DNA of 64,000 bases from Pedobacter fastidiosus. GTDB lineage: Bacteria > Bacteroidota > Bacteroidia > Sphingobacteriales > Sphingobacteriaceae. Positions 50,587-59,672 of this stretch are shown here, piece by piece. The position numbers were made by a program, and so were the translations under genes. The stretch spans positions 62,001 to 126,000 of the forward strand of contig NZ_JACRYL010000002.1 in NCBI RefSeq assembly GCF_014306625.1, given 5' to 3'. Positions within the stretch are counted from its first letter, which is position 1; the number at the start of each line of letters is the position of its first letter. The notes under the pieces were generated by a model. The model made no database searches. It had not been told where the DNA came from and saw only the letters and a list, made by a program, of their open reading frames with translations.

Positions 50587-52473
50587 ATGAAATTTTGCTT
50601 ATTCCTATTCTTTAGCGTACTGAGCATTTATTGCTTTGGCCAAAGTTCTCCTAATAAAAAAGCACAAAACTTTTTTGAAAAGGCAAATCCATCTTTACAA
50701 AAACAAAATTATGCAGAGGCGGCACAGTTTTTAGAAAATGCTGTTCAAGCTGATCCCCAATTTCAAACAGCCTTTATAATTTTAGGAGATGTTTATAGAA
50801 TTTTAAAGAAATATTCTGAAGCGAAATCTTCTTATCAAAAAGCAATAGCAATTAATAAAAATGTTCAACCCGAAGTAATTTATGGATTGGCAGAAGCTGA
50901 ATTTGCTACCGCAGATTACATTAAAGCCAAGCAACATTTTGGAGAGTTTTTAGCAAGCGATAAGTCTTCAGATAAAAATAGAAAGGCTAGAAAATATCTT
51001 TTGGATTGTGATTTTGCATCAGAAGCAATTAAGAAACCCGTAAAGTACACGCCAAATAACTTGGGGCAAAATGTTAATACCACTGATGCTGAATATTTCC
51101 CAGCGTTAACTGCAGATGGAGAAACATTGATTTTTACAAGACAAATAAATGGTAATGAGGATTTTTGGACCTCTCAGTTTAAAAATAATTCTTGGAATTT
51201 AGCTACTCCTCTATCTAGCAAAATTAATACAGCTAAATATAATGAGGGTGCTCAAACAATTTCTCCTGACGGCAAATATCTTTTCTTTACAGGTTGCAAT
51301 CGCCCTGATGGATTAGGCCGTTGCGATATTTATGTATCCCATCGCGAAGGTAAAGATTGGGGCGAGCCTTATAATGTTGGCGCACCTGTAAATTCTGAAT
51401 ATTGGGAATCGCAACCAGCAATAAGTCCTGATGGGAGAACACTTTATTTTATAAGCAATAGACCTGGTGGTTCTGGAGGTTACGATATTTGGAAAAGTAC
51501 CATTACTGAAGATGCAAAATGGGGACCAGCCATAAACCTTGGGCCAGAGATAAATACTGCTTACGATGAGAATACGCCTTTCTTACATGCGGATGGTAAA
51601 ACCCTATATTTTTCATCTGATGGTTGGCCTGGCTTTGGAAATAAAGATATTTATTACAGCCGAATGGATGATGCAGGCAAGTGGCAAAAACCTATAAATA
51701 TTGGCTATCCAATTAATTCTTTTGAAGATGAAAGTGGCTTGGTTGTAAGTGCAGATGGAAATTTGGGCTTATTCTCCTCAAACTTAAAAGATGGTTTTGG
51801 GAGTCAAGATATATATAGTTTTGGTATTCCAGAGCAAGCCAAGCCTTTAAAAATCAGTTACGTAAAGGGAATCGTTAAAGATAAGGATAGCCATAAAACA
51901 ATCGAAAGTAATGTTCAAGTGATTGATTTGAAAACGAATAAAACTGTTTTCGATGATTATACTGATGCAGAGACCGGTCAGTTTTTAGCCGTTATGCCAG
52001 TTGGGAGCAATTATATGTTTAATGTTAGTGCAGAAGGTTATCTATTTTATTCTGAAAACTTTGAACTGAAAAGTGGCGATATCAATAAACCCTATCAAAT
52101 TGAAGTAAGTATTGAAAAAATAAAAGCAGGAGCAAATGTTACTTTAAGAAATATCTTTTTTGATACGAATAAATACAACCTTCTTCCGGCTTCAATTAGG
52201 GAATTAGAAATTTTAATTAATTTTCTGAATGAAAACGAAAAGGTGAGCATCGAAATTCAAGGCCATACAGATAATGTTGGAGATGATAATTTAAATGAGA
52301 AACTCTCCTTAAACAGAGCAAGTGCTGTATATGAATACTTAATTAAAAACAATATAGATTCCAAAAGACTTATCTTTAAGGGCTTCGGTGAAACAAAGCC
52401 CATTGCTGATAATAAAACAGAACTGGGCAGAAAAAATAACCGAAGAACTTCTTTCATCATCACAAAAATTTAA
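50587..52473 (+). CDS. OmpA-family protein with TPR, PD40 propeller and carboxypeptidase-regulatory domains (PorE-like layout)
   Basis: A 628-aa envelope protein: signal peptide (FCLFLFFSVLSIYCFG), N-terminal TPR (SPNKKAQNFFEKANPSLQKQ, then IILGDVYRILKKYSEAKSSY), PD40/WD40-like propeller repeats (YFPALTADGETLIFTR, ISPDGKYLFFTGCNRP, ISPDGRTLYFISNRPGGSGG, LHADGKTLYFSSDGWPG), a carboxypeptidase-regulatory-like strand set (YVKGIVKDKDSHKTIESNVQ), and a C-terminal OmpA peptidoglycan-binding domain (VSIEIQGHTDNVGDDNLNEK, LIFKGFGETKPIADNKTELG). This layout is that of the type IX secretion component PorE, but no other T9SS gene is seen. Confidence 0.88.
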   Translation: MKFCLFLFFSVLSIYCFGQSSPNKKAQNFFEKANPSLQKQNYAEAAQFLENAVQADPQFQTAFIILGDVYRILKKYSEAKSSYQKAIAINKNVQPEVIYGLAEAEFATADYIKAKQHFGEFLASDKSSDKNRKARKYLLDCDFASEAIKKPVKYTPNNLGQNVNTTDAEYFPALTADGETLIFTRQINGNEDFWTSQFKNNSWNLATPLSSKINTAKYNEGAQTISPDGKYLFFTGCNRPDGLGRCDIYVSHREGKDWGEPYNVGAPVNSEYWESQPAISPDGRTLYFISNRPGGSGGYDIWKSTITEDAKWGPAINLGPEINTAYDENTPFLHADGKTLYFSSDGWPGFGNKDIYYSRMDDAGKWQKPINIGYPINSFEDESGLVVSADGNLGLFSSNLKDGFGSQDIYSFGIPEQAKPLKISYVKGIVKDKDSHKTIESNVQVIDLKTNKTVFDDYTDAETGQFLAVMPVGSNYMFNVSAEGYLFYSENFELKSGDINKPYQIEVSIEKIKAGANVTLRNIFFDTNKYNLLPASIRELEILINFLNENEKVSIEIQGHTDNVGDDNLNEKLSLNRASAVYEYLIKNNIDSKRLIFKGFGETKPIADNKTELGRKNNRRTSFIITKI

Positions 52474-52475
52474 AA

Positions 52476-52892
52476 ATGTCGCAAAATTACAGTAACCATA
52501 AAAGATTTTATCCACTATTTCATTTCATCACCATTCCGTTAACAGTTCTTGGTCTAGTTTCAGCTATTTACACGGTTGTGTCGATTCCAAACATTGTTAC
52601 AGGCCTAATTGCGCTAGCTTTTATTTTGATTCTACTTATTGCATTAATGACAAGAATGTTTTCGCTGAAGGCACAAGATAGAGCAGCAAGAGCGGAAGAA
52701 AAATTAAGGTATTTTATTTTAGCTGGAAAGGCTTTGCCGAGTGGATTAAGAATGGGACAGATTCTTGCACTTCGATTTGCTGATGATGAAGAATTAATCA
52801 GCTTGGTAGATAAAACAGTTTTAAACAATTTATCTCCAGATGAGATTAAAAAAGACATTAAAAACTGGCGAGGTGATTACCACAGGATATAA
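52476..52892 (+). CDS. DUF6526 membrane protein
   Basis: A 138-aa protein with two hydrophobic helices (FHFITIPLTVLGLVSAIYTV and LIALAFILILLIALMTRMFS) and a cytoplasmic C-terminal part with AEEKLRYFILAGKALPSGLR, LALRFADDEELISLVDKTVL and LSPDEIKKDIKNWRGDYHRI. It is similar to the DUF6526 family of small Bacteroidota membrane proteins. It starts 2 bases after the OmpA-family gene, so co-transcription is likely. It abuts the convergent DUF2071 gene with no gap. Function is unknown. Confidence 0.8.
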   Translation: MSQNYSNHKRFYPLFHFITIPLTVLGLVSAIYTVVSIPNIVTGLIALAFILILLIALMTRMFSLKAQDRAARAEEKLRYFILAGKALPSGLRMGQILALRFADDEELISLVDKTVLNNLSPDEIKKDIKNWRGDYHRI

Positions 52893-53609
52893 TTAAAACT
52901 TCCTCCCTTTTAATACACTTATTTCGGAGCCCTCTGCAAGTATAACCGAATCTGGTTTAGTACCGGTTAAAAATCTAAAATCATTTCCGTAGTTTACACC
53001 GAAATCAACATCAATTGTAAAATCCTTAACCGGATATATTTGCCATCTAGGGTGTTCAACACCATATTCTGATGTTCGATTGGGACCAATTTTTGTATAA
53101 CCCCAATAATGTTCTGTAATAAATTCCTCTTCGCTGCCAATCGGAATTTCTGTAAGTTTCGAATCTGCTGTAACAGAAAATTTATTCCAGGTTTTATTTT
53201 TCCAAAGATAATCTACTTCTATTTGATGCTCTTGCTCTACCCATAAATGTTTCATGGGTAGCGTTTGGTAATTTTCTTTGTAAATGGTATTTGCAACAAA
53301 AGTTATAGCGGGTAAAGGAACCATTTCTTTTATAAAGACAGCACCACGTTTCCATACACCATTTTGGTTATACTTAACGTAAAATCTCAAATTAACTTCT
53401 TCAAAATTAGTGTGATAAGGAATGTTGAAACCTTTTAATTTTACATTCAAAAACATAAATCCAACCAAACTAACATAATATTTCCCCTGCCAATCATCCA
53501 ATTCTGTATGCGGAGGAAGATATTTTTTTAAAATTTCGGCATCAACCGCAAATTGGGCCAAAGCCAACTTACGCCATTCTGCGGTTAGAAATACTTTCGG
53601 ATTTTTCAA
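52893..53609 (-). CDS. DUF2071 family (YqjF-like) protein
   Basis: A 238-aa soluble protein of the DUF2071 group. Conserved lines: VFLTAEWRKLALAQFAVDAE, ILKKYLPPHTELDDWQGKYY, VSLVGFMFLNVKLKGFNIPY, NFEEVNLRFYVKYNQNGVWK, FIKEMVPLPAITFVANTIYK and FITEHYWGYTKIGPNRTSEY. No catalytic role is known for the family. It lies directly after kdsA in the same direction with 1 base between and may be co-transcribed with it. Confidence 0.88.
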   Translation of the reverse strand: MKNPKVFLTAEWRKLALAQFAVDAEILKKYLPPHTELDDWQGKYYVSLVGFMFLNVKLKGFNIPYHTNFEEVNLRFYVKYNQNGVWKRGAVFIKEMVPLPAITFVANTIYKENYQTLPMKHLWVEQEHQIEVDYLWKNKTWNKFSVTADSKLTEIPIGSEEEFITEHYWGYTKIGPNRTSEYGVEHPRWQIYPVKDFTIDVDFGVNYGNDFRFLTGTKPDSVILAEGSEISVLKGRKF

Positions 53610-53610
53610 T

Positions 53611-54423
53611 TTATAAAATTGCTTGTCTAATTCTGATGAGCTTAGTTAATGTATCTTCTAACAAATCCAAATGCAACATATTTGCTCCATCTGATTTCGC
53701 ATTTGCTGGATCTGGATGTGTTTCGATAAATAAGCCATCTGCGCCAACCGCTATTGCGGCTTTTGCAATGGTTAAAATTAATTCGGGTTTTCCTCCAGTA
53801 ACACCACTAGTTTGATTTGGTTGCTGTAAAGAGTGTGTACAATCCATCACAACAGGTACACCAAAGCTTTGCATTTCTGGCAAACCACGGTAATCAACAA
53901 TTAAATCTTGATAACCAAAAGTATTGCCTCTATCTGTTAAGATCACTTTGTTATTTCCTGCTTCTTTAACTTTCTCTACGGCAAATTTCATTGATCCAGC
54001 CGAAAGAAATTGCCCCTTTTTAACATTAACAACCTTTCCTGTTTCTGCTGCCGCGATTAACAAATCTGTTTGACGGCATAAAAAAGCGGGTATTTGAAGT
54101 ACATCAACATAAGCAGCGGCCATTGCAGCTTCGCCACTTTCATGGATATCTGTAACGGTTGGCACATTAAACTCACGACCAATTCTTTCTAATATTCTTA
54201 ATGCTTTTTCATCACCAATGCCAGTAAAAGAACTGCCTTTACTCCTATTTGCTTTGCGATAAGAACCCTTAAAAATATAAGGGATTTTAAGTTTATCAGT
54301 AATTGAAATAATCTTTTCAGCAATTCTCATGGCAATATCTTCACCTTCTATCGCACATGGACCAGCCATTAAAAAGAAATTTCCTGATTCTGTATTTTTT
54401 ATTTTATCTAAATAGTTTAACAT
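53611..54423 (-). CDS. kdsA: 3-deoxy-8-phosphooctulonate synthase
   Basis: A 270-aa enzyme of kdo synthesis condensing PEP with D-arabinose 5-phosphate. Blocks: FFLMAGPCAIEGEDIAMRIA, PYIFKGSYRKANRSKGSSFT, VPTVTDIHESGEAAMAAAYV, ILTDRGNTFGYQDLIVDYRG, VVMDCTHSLQQPNQTSGVTG, and GLFIETHPDPANAKSDGANM. From ATG 54423 the length is normal; 23 residues upstream would come from a repeat-like intergenic stretch. It shows the cell makes kdo-containing lipopolysaccharide. The kdsD gene lies on the far side of recQ, on the opposite strand. Confidence 0.96.
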   Translation of the reverse strand: MLNYLDKIKNTESGNFFLMAGPCAIEGEDIAMRIAEKIISITDKLKIPYIFKGSYRKANRSKGSSFTGIGDEKALRILERIGREFNVPTVTDIHESGEAAMAAAYVDVLQIPAFLCRQTDLLIAAAETGKVVNVKKGQFLSAGSMKFAVEKVKEAGNNKVILTDRGNTFGYQDLIVDYRGLPEMQSFGVPVVMDCTHSLQQPNQTSGVTGGKPELILTIAKAAIAVGADGLFIETHPDPANAKSDGANMLHLDLLEDTLTKLIRIRQAIL

Positions 54424-54504
54424 GTATAATGTATTATGGATAATGGATAATGGGAAAATAAAAAGATACATTATCCATCTTACCGATTCCATCTTCCATC
54501 AACC

Positions 54505-56694
54505 CTAGTTTCCTAGTTCTGACATGAATTTTATTCTCATCAATTGAATTTCTTCTCTGGTGTAATCGGTTTCGCCAAGTTCATTTAAAGCCTCATCTAT
54601 CGAATCGCTTTCAGCTGCTCTAAAATAATCGAACACCTCATCCTGTCTATCATCATCGATTACTTCATCAATAAAGTAGTTGAGATTAAGTTTTGTTCCA
54701 GAGTTTACAATAGATTCTACTTCTTTTAAAATTTCCTCGTAAGTAATACCTTTCGAATCTGCGATATCTTCCAAGCCGATTTGTCTATCTATGTTTTGGA
54801 TAATCGAAACCTTCATCTGCGATTTATTGGCCTGAGTTTTAATAATCAAGTCAATTGGACGCTCAATGTCATTATCATCCACATATTTCTTGATCAGCTC
54901 AATAAAAGGCGTTCCAAATTTCATCGCCTTGCCAGATCCCACACCAGAAATCTGACGGAGTTCTTCCATCGTAATCGGGTAATGCGTACACATTTCCTCT
55001 AAGGATGGATCTTGAAAAACTACAAATGGCGGAACGCTTTTTTGCTTTGCAATTTTCTTACGTAAATCTTTAAGTAGCAACAAAAGTTGATTGTCTAATG
55101 TGCCAGAGCCATGTTTTACCTCATCTTCATCATCATCGGCAACACTTTCTATTGGTTCATTTAATAAAAATTTAAGACTATAAGGGTTAATTATGAAATC
55201 TCTTCCTTGCTTAGTTAACTTTAATAAACCGTAATTATCAATATCCTTAAAGAGATAATTGTTAAGTACAGCCTGGCGAACAATTGATTTCCACATCAAT
55301 TCACCATCCTCTTTACCAATTCCAAATTCTGGTACTTTACTGTGTTCGTAAGCGATGGTTTGAGCAGTTTCCAAACCTAAAAACACATTTAATAAGTGAA
55401 CATCGTCAAATTTTTCGCCTGTAGTTTCAATAAACTTCAACAAGGTTGATAGATGCTGTTCTGCATCAAATTGTTTTTTAGGTTTTTTGCAATTGTCGCA
55501 CATGCAATTACAACCTGTTTCGTTAAAGTTTTCGCCAAAATAATGAAGAATCTGTTTACGGCGACAAACGCCAGATTCGGCATAATCAATAACTTCTTTT
55601 AAGATTTGAGTACCAATTTCACGTTCGGAAACCGGTTTGTCTTTCATAAACTTAGCAAGCTTATCTACATCTTTTTGAGCGTAGAAAGCAATACAAACGC
55701 CTTCGCCTCCATCACGGCCAGCTCTACCAGTTTCCTGATAGTAACCTTCCATACTTTTAGGTACATCATGGTGAATTACAAAACGAACATCAGGTTTATC
55801 AATACCCATTCCAAAAGCAATTGTTGCAACAATTACCTCAGCATCTTCCATTAAGAATCGATCTTGCGTATCGGCTCTTACTTTTGGATCTAAACCCGCA
55901 TGGTAAGGCAATGCACTAATTCCGTTCAGATTTAAAGCCTCAGCAACTTCCTCAACCTTTTTACGACTCAGACAATAAATTATTCCAGATTTCCCTGGAT
56001 TTGATTTAATGTATTTTATAATTTCCTTGGTAATATCTCTTTTCGGACGGATTTCATAAAACAAGTTTGGTCTGTTAAATGATGATTTGAACAGCGTTGC
56101 CTCCGTCATTCCAAGATTTTTAACAATATCTTGCTGAACCTTTGGAGTTGCTGTAGCCGTTAAAGCAATAATGGGAATATTATCACCTAAACCACTAATA
56201 ACCTGTCTAATCTTTCTATATTCTGGTCTAAAATCATGCCCCCATTCTGAGATACAATGCGCTTCATCAACTGCAACAAAAGAAATTTTAATTAGATTTA
56301 AAAATTCAATGTTCTCTTGTTTGGCCAAAGATTCTGGTGCTACGTAAAGTAATTTAGTATAACCACTTAAAAGGTCAGACTTAACTTGAGTAATTTCGGA
56401 TTTGTTTAGAGATGAATTAAGAAAATGAGCTATACTGTCATTTCCACCAAAAGCCCTTAATTGGTCTACTTGGTTTTTCATTAAAGCAATTAACGGAGAT
56501 ATCACTATTGCAGTTCCTTCGCTCATTAAAGCAGGTAATTGATAGCATATAGACTTCCCTCCGCCCGTTGGCATAATAACAAAAGTGTTATTGCCTTCTA
56601 AAATATTTGTTATGATCGACTCCTGATCACCTTTGAAATTATCAAACCCGAAAAAATTTTGCAGGTTATCAAATAACGACTTTTTCACGTCCAT
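54505..56694 (-). CDS. recQ: ATP-dependent DNA helicase RecQ
   Basis: A 729-aa helicase. Walker A FVIMPTGGGKSICYQLPAL and Walker B FVAVDEAHCISEWGHDFRPE (DEAH) are in the first domain; motif VI is HHDVPKSMEGYYQETGRAGR. The RQC zinc-binding cysteines are in GVCRRKQILHYFGENFNETG and CNCMCDNCKKPKK, followed by a winged helix and an HRDC-like domain (PPFVVFQDPSLEEMCTHYPI, TMEELRQISGVGSGKAMKFG). A C-terminal extension of about 100 acidic residues is typical in the phylum. From ATG 56694; an upstream ATG would add 13 residues. Confidence 0.96.
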   Translation of the reverse strand: MDVKKSLFDNLQNFFGFDNFKGDQESIITNILEGNNTFVIMPTGGGKSICYQLPALMSEGTAIVISPLIALMKNQVDQLRAFGGNDSIAHFLNSSLNKSEITQVKSDLLSGYTKLLYVAPESLAKQENIEFLNLIKISFVAVDEAHCISEWGHDFRPEYRKIRQVISGLGDNIPIIALTATATPKVQQDIVKNLGMTEATLFKSSFNRPNLFYEIRPKRDITKEIIKYIKSNPGKSGIIYCLSRKKVEEVAEALNLNGISALPYHAGLDPKVRADTQDRFLMEDAEVIVATIAFGMGIDKPDVRFVIHHDVPKSMEGYYQETGRAGRDGGEGVCIAFYAQKDVDKLAKFMKDKPVSEREIGTQILKEVIDYAESGVCRRKQILHYFGENFNETGCNCMCDNCKKPKKQFDAEQHLSTLLKFIETTGEKFDDVHLLNVFLGLETAQTIAYEHSKVPEFGIGKEDGELMWKSIVRQAVLNNYLFKDIDNYGLLKLTKQGRDFIINPYSLKFLLNEPIESVADDDEDEVKHGSGTLDNQLLLLLKDLRKKIAKQKSVPPFVVFQDPSLEEMCTHYPITMEELRQISGVGSGKAMKFGTPFIELIKKYVDDNDIERPIDLIIKTQANKSQMKVSIIQNIDRQIGLEDIADSKGITYEEILKEVESIVNSGTKLNLNYFIDEVIDDDRQDEVFDYFRAAESDSIDEALNELGETDYTREEIQLMRIKFMSELGN

Positions 56695-56785
56695 TTTGTG
56701 TAATAAAATATGCGATGCTATTTTTGTATCCAAAATAACATAATTTTACAAGAATTTCAAGTATTAACAGACAATTTTTTTCTCT

Positions 56786-57754
56786 TTGAAAAGTAAAAAA
56801 TCAATTATCCAATCCGCTGTGCGAACTTTAGAGCTCGAAGCAGCCGCAATTTTAAATGTTGCGAAGAACATTAACGATGATTTTGAAAAAGTGGTATCAA
56901 CCATTTTACAGTGCAATGGTCGCGTTGTTGTAACAGGAATAGGTAAAAGCGCCATTATTGCACAGAAAATTGTTGCAACATTTAACTCTACGGGAACACC
57001 TGCAATATTTATGCATGCGGCTGATGCCATACACGGAGATTTGGGAATGATCCAAAAAAATGATGTGGTTATTTGTTTATCAAAAAGCGGAAATACCCCG
57101 GAAATAAAAGTGCTTACTCCTCTTTTAAAAATATCTGGTAACAAATTGATTGGCATGGTTGGAGAGCTTAATTCTTTTTTGGCTGATCAAGCAGACATGA
57201 TTTTAAATACTTCAGTAGAAAAAGAAGCTTGTCCGCACAATTTAGCCCCAACAACCAGCACAACAGCGCAATTATCCATGGGCGATGCACTTGCAGTTTG
57301 TTTATTGGAGTGTAGAGACTTTAACGAATCTGACTTTGCCAAATATCATCCAGGTGGTTCATTGGGCAAGAAATTATACTTAAGAGCGAAAGATTTAGCG
57401 CTTTCTAATGAGAAACCATCTATAAGTCCCACAGCATCCGTTAAGGAAGCTTTAATTGAAATTAGCAAAAACCGTTTAGGCGCAGTTGCTGTTATTGATG
57501 CTGAGAATAGAGTTATTGGTGTAATTACCGACGGAGACATTAGAAGAATGCTCGAGAATTATTCAAATATTGAGCATTTAAAAGCTGAAGATATTATGGG
57601 CAAAAACCCAAAAAGTATTCAGTATGATGCACTTGCGGTAGATGCACTTAATTTAATTAAAGAAAATAACATTACACAGTTGTTAGTTCTAGAACAAAAT
57701 ACTTACTTTGGCATCATCCATTTACACGATCTTCTTAATGAGGGAATCGTGTAG
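56786..57754 (+). CDS. kdsD: Arabinose-5-phosphate isomerase (KpsF/GutQ family)
   Basis: A 322-aa isomerase that makes D-arabinose 5-phosphate from ribulose 5-phosphate for kdo synthesis. The SIS domain has GRVVVTGIGKSAIIAQKIVA, STGTPAIFMHAADAIHGDLG and VVICLSKSGNTPEIKVLTPL, then ALAVCLLECRDFNESDFAKY and HPGGSLGKKLYLRAKDL. Two CBS domains follow (SVKEALIEISKNRLGAVAVI, ALAVDALNLIKENNITQLLV). The start is TTG at 56786, since no ATG precedes the SIS domain. It is divergent from recQ, with kdsA on its far side. Confidence 0.95.
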   Translation: MKSKKSIIQSAVRTLELEAAAILNVAKNINDDFEKVVSTILQCNGRVVVTGIGKSAIIAQKIVATFNSTGTPAIFMHAADAIHGDLGMIQKNDVVICLSKSGNTPEIKVLTPLLKISGNKLIGMVGELNSFLADQADMILNTSVEKEACPHNLAPTTSTTAQLSMGDALAVCLLECRDFNESDFAKYHPGGSLGKKLYLRAKDLALSNEKPSISPTASVKEALIEISKNRLGAVAVIDAENRVIGVITDGDIRRMLENYSNIEHLKAEDIMGKNPKSIQYDALAVDALNLIKENNITQLLVLEQNTYFGIIHLHDLLNEGIV

Positions 57755-57768
57755 TTTTAACTTATATA

Positions 57769-58860
57769 ATGAATAAAGATTTTTATGCCTTAATTATGGC
57801 TGGTGGCGTCGGAAGTCGCTTTTGGCCGGTTAGCAGAACTGAATACCCTAAACAGTTTATTGATTTTTTCGGAGTTGGCAAAACCTTAATCCAAAGTACA
57901 TACGATCGGTTTTTAGCAATCTGTCCACCAGAAAATATATTTATTGTTACCAATGAAATCTATTCGGATTTAATTAAAGAACAACTTCCTCAATTAAGCG
58001 ATAATCAGATTTTAGCCGAGCCTTTAATGCGGAATACGGCTCCATGTGTTGCTTATGGAAGTTTAAAAATTTATGAGCTAAATCCTAACGCAACTATTGT
58101 TGTAGCGCCCTCTGATCATACAATTGCCAACTTGGATGGATTCATTGCCTCAATAGAGCAATCTTTAAGTGCCGCTTCAAAAAACGATTGTCTAATCACT
58201 TTAGGTATTAAGCCTAATCGCCCAGATACAGGTTACGGTTATATTCAACATACCGATTACGTTTTAAATACAGATGCTGATCTTCATAAAGTTAAAACCT
58301 TTACAGAAAAGCCAAATCTCGAACTGGCAAAATCATTTTTATCAAGCGGAGATTTTCTTTGGAATGCTGGAATTTTTATCTGGTCGGCAAAATCGATTCT
58401 AAGTGCATTTGAAAAACACTTGCCAGATATGTACGAAATTTTTAATGTCGGTCGTACAGAATTGAACGGCGATGGAGAAAAAGCATTTATTAATAACGCC
58501 TATTTTCAATGTACCAACATTTCAATAGATTTTGGAATCATGGAAAAGGCAGATAACGTATATGTTCTTCCTGCAGATTTCGGTTGGTCGGATTTAGGAA
58601 CATGGGCTTCAATTTACGAAATGGCCGATAAAGATTATGTTGGTAATGCAGTTATTCCCGCAGAACAGGTAATTATGTTCGATTCATCAAACTGTATGGT
58701 AAACGTACCTAAAGATAAATTGGTAATTCTTCAAGGCTTACACGATTATATTGTGGTAGAAAACAATAATATGTTGATGATTTGTCCAAGAAATGAAGAA
58801 CAGAGAGTAAAGGAATTTGTGGCTGAAGTGAAATCTCGCTTTGGAAATAAATTTATTTAG
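57769..58860 (+). CDS. Mannose-1-phosphate guanylyltransferase
   Basis: A 363-aa nucleotidyltransferase making GDP-mannose from mannose 1-phosphate and GTP. The signature is ALIMAGGVGSRFWPVSRTEY with PKQFIDFF at the N-terminus. Later blocks: ILAEPLMRNTAPCVAYGSLK, VVAPSDHTIAN, NRPDTGYGYIQHTDYV, FTEKPNLELAKSFLSSGDFL, WNAGIFIWSAKSI and VYVLPADFGWSDLGTWASIY. No C-terminal cupin (phosphomannose isomerase) domain is present, so it is monofunctional. It starts 14 bases after kdsD, probably in one operon, giving envelope-sugar context. Confidence 0.94.
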   Translation: MNKDFYALIMAGGVGSRFWPVSRTEYPKQFIDFFGVGKTLIQSTYDRFLAICPPENIFIVTNEIYSDLIKEQLPQLSDNQILAEPLMRNTAPCVAYGSLKIYELNPNATIVVAPSDHTIANLDGFIASIEQSLSAASKNDCLITLGIKPNRPDTGYGYIQHTDYVLNTDADLHKVKTFTEKPNLELAKSFLSSGDFLWNAGIFIWSAKSILSAFEKHLPDMYEIFNVGRTELNGDGEKAFINNAYFQCTNISIDFGIMEKADNVYVLPADFGWSDLGTWASIYEMADKDYVGNAVIPAEQVIMFDSSNCMVNVPKDKLVILQGLHDYIVVENNNMLMICPRNEEQRVKEFVAEVKSRFGNKFI

Positions 58861-59615
58861 TCTTTTAAAAACTTAATAATTTCGCCAACATCGGTTGGCT
58901 CAAACGCCCTAATTGTTCTCAATAAAAAACCTTGAGAAAAATTAGGGTTTTTGATGTTATTTGCCACAATGGCAATCTTCGAATCTAAAGTATTGATATA
59001 AGGATTGTACATATTGGGCAAAACTGTAGAAAGACCAACCGCATTTACCCAAGCGGTATTTCTTGCAGTGGTAATGCTAAAATTTATTACAGATTCCTTG
59101 CTCTTATTATCGATGTATGCCAGCATTTTCATTGGCAAACAAATTTCTTCCAAATCTTTTTGAACGATGTTAATTAAGCTTCCGATAATATCATTAATAA
59201 GGTCAAAATCTTTCTTCATTAATTGAATATCCAAACCTTTGCAAGTCTCGGCAGCTGCAACACCGAGATCTAAATTAATATGAGCATTCATCCCCAAAAG
59301 AAGATGTTGAATAACAGTGTAAGGTTGAGAAGTTGCATCAAAAGCAATTTTCCAAGATGAAGTGGTTGCAGTATTTTGCGATTTACAATAATATGCGTTC
59401 AGATATCGATTGGCAAAGATTACATCGAGCTTTTCCATTCTTGCCCCGTCTACAAACATACCATCAATAATTCCTTTCTGCACCGCAATAGTCATTTTGC
59501 GATATAAACAAGCAAAATAACCTAAGCGGGATTTCTTCACTAAACTTTCATTGATAATGTCATCGAGTTTAGTAATTACTTCAGCAATGGTTTTAGCGGG
59601 GAGCATAATGATCAA
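58857..59615 (-). CDS. DUF5995 family protein
   Basis: A 252-aa soluble protein. It matches DUF5995 by these lines: LPAKTIAEVITKLDDIINES, SRLGYFACLYRKMTIAVQKG, FVDGARMEKLDVIFANRYLN, WKIAFDATSQPYTVIQHLLL, and GMNAHINLDLGVAAAETCKG. The conserved His in QHLLLGMNAHINLD could bind metal. There is an alternative start 9 bases in. Its 3' end overlaps the mannose-1-phosphate guanylyltransferase stop by 4 bases, a convergent overlap. The function is unknown. Confidence 0.87.
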   Translation of the reverse strand: MIIMLPAKTIAEVITKLDDIINESLVKKSRLGYFACLYRKMTIAVQKGIIDGMFVDGARMEKLDVIFANRYLNAYYCKSQNTATTSSWKIAFDATSQPYTVIQHLLLGMNAHINLDLGVAAAETCKGLDIQLMKKDFDLINDIIGSLINIVQKDLEEICLPMKMLAYIDNKSKESVINFSITTARNTAWVNAVGLSTVLPNMYNPYINTLDSKIAIVANNIKNPNFSQGFLLRTIRAFEPTDVGEIIKFLKD

Positions 59616-59672
59616 TTTCTAAATAAAAGTACATAAATATACTTCCTATTACGAAATTGCGGCTCAAAATTC

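Noticed and set aside
54424..54500. Repeated ATGGATAATGG upstream of kdsA and its open frame
   Set aside because: It looks like a simple intergenic repeat. The 23 extra residues it would add to KdsA are not family sequence.
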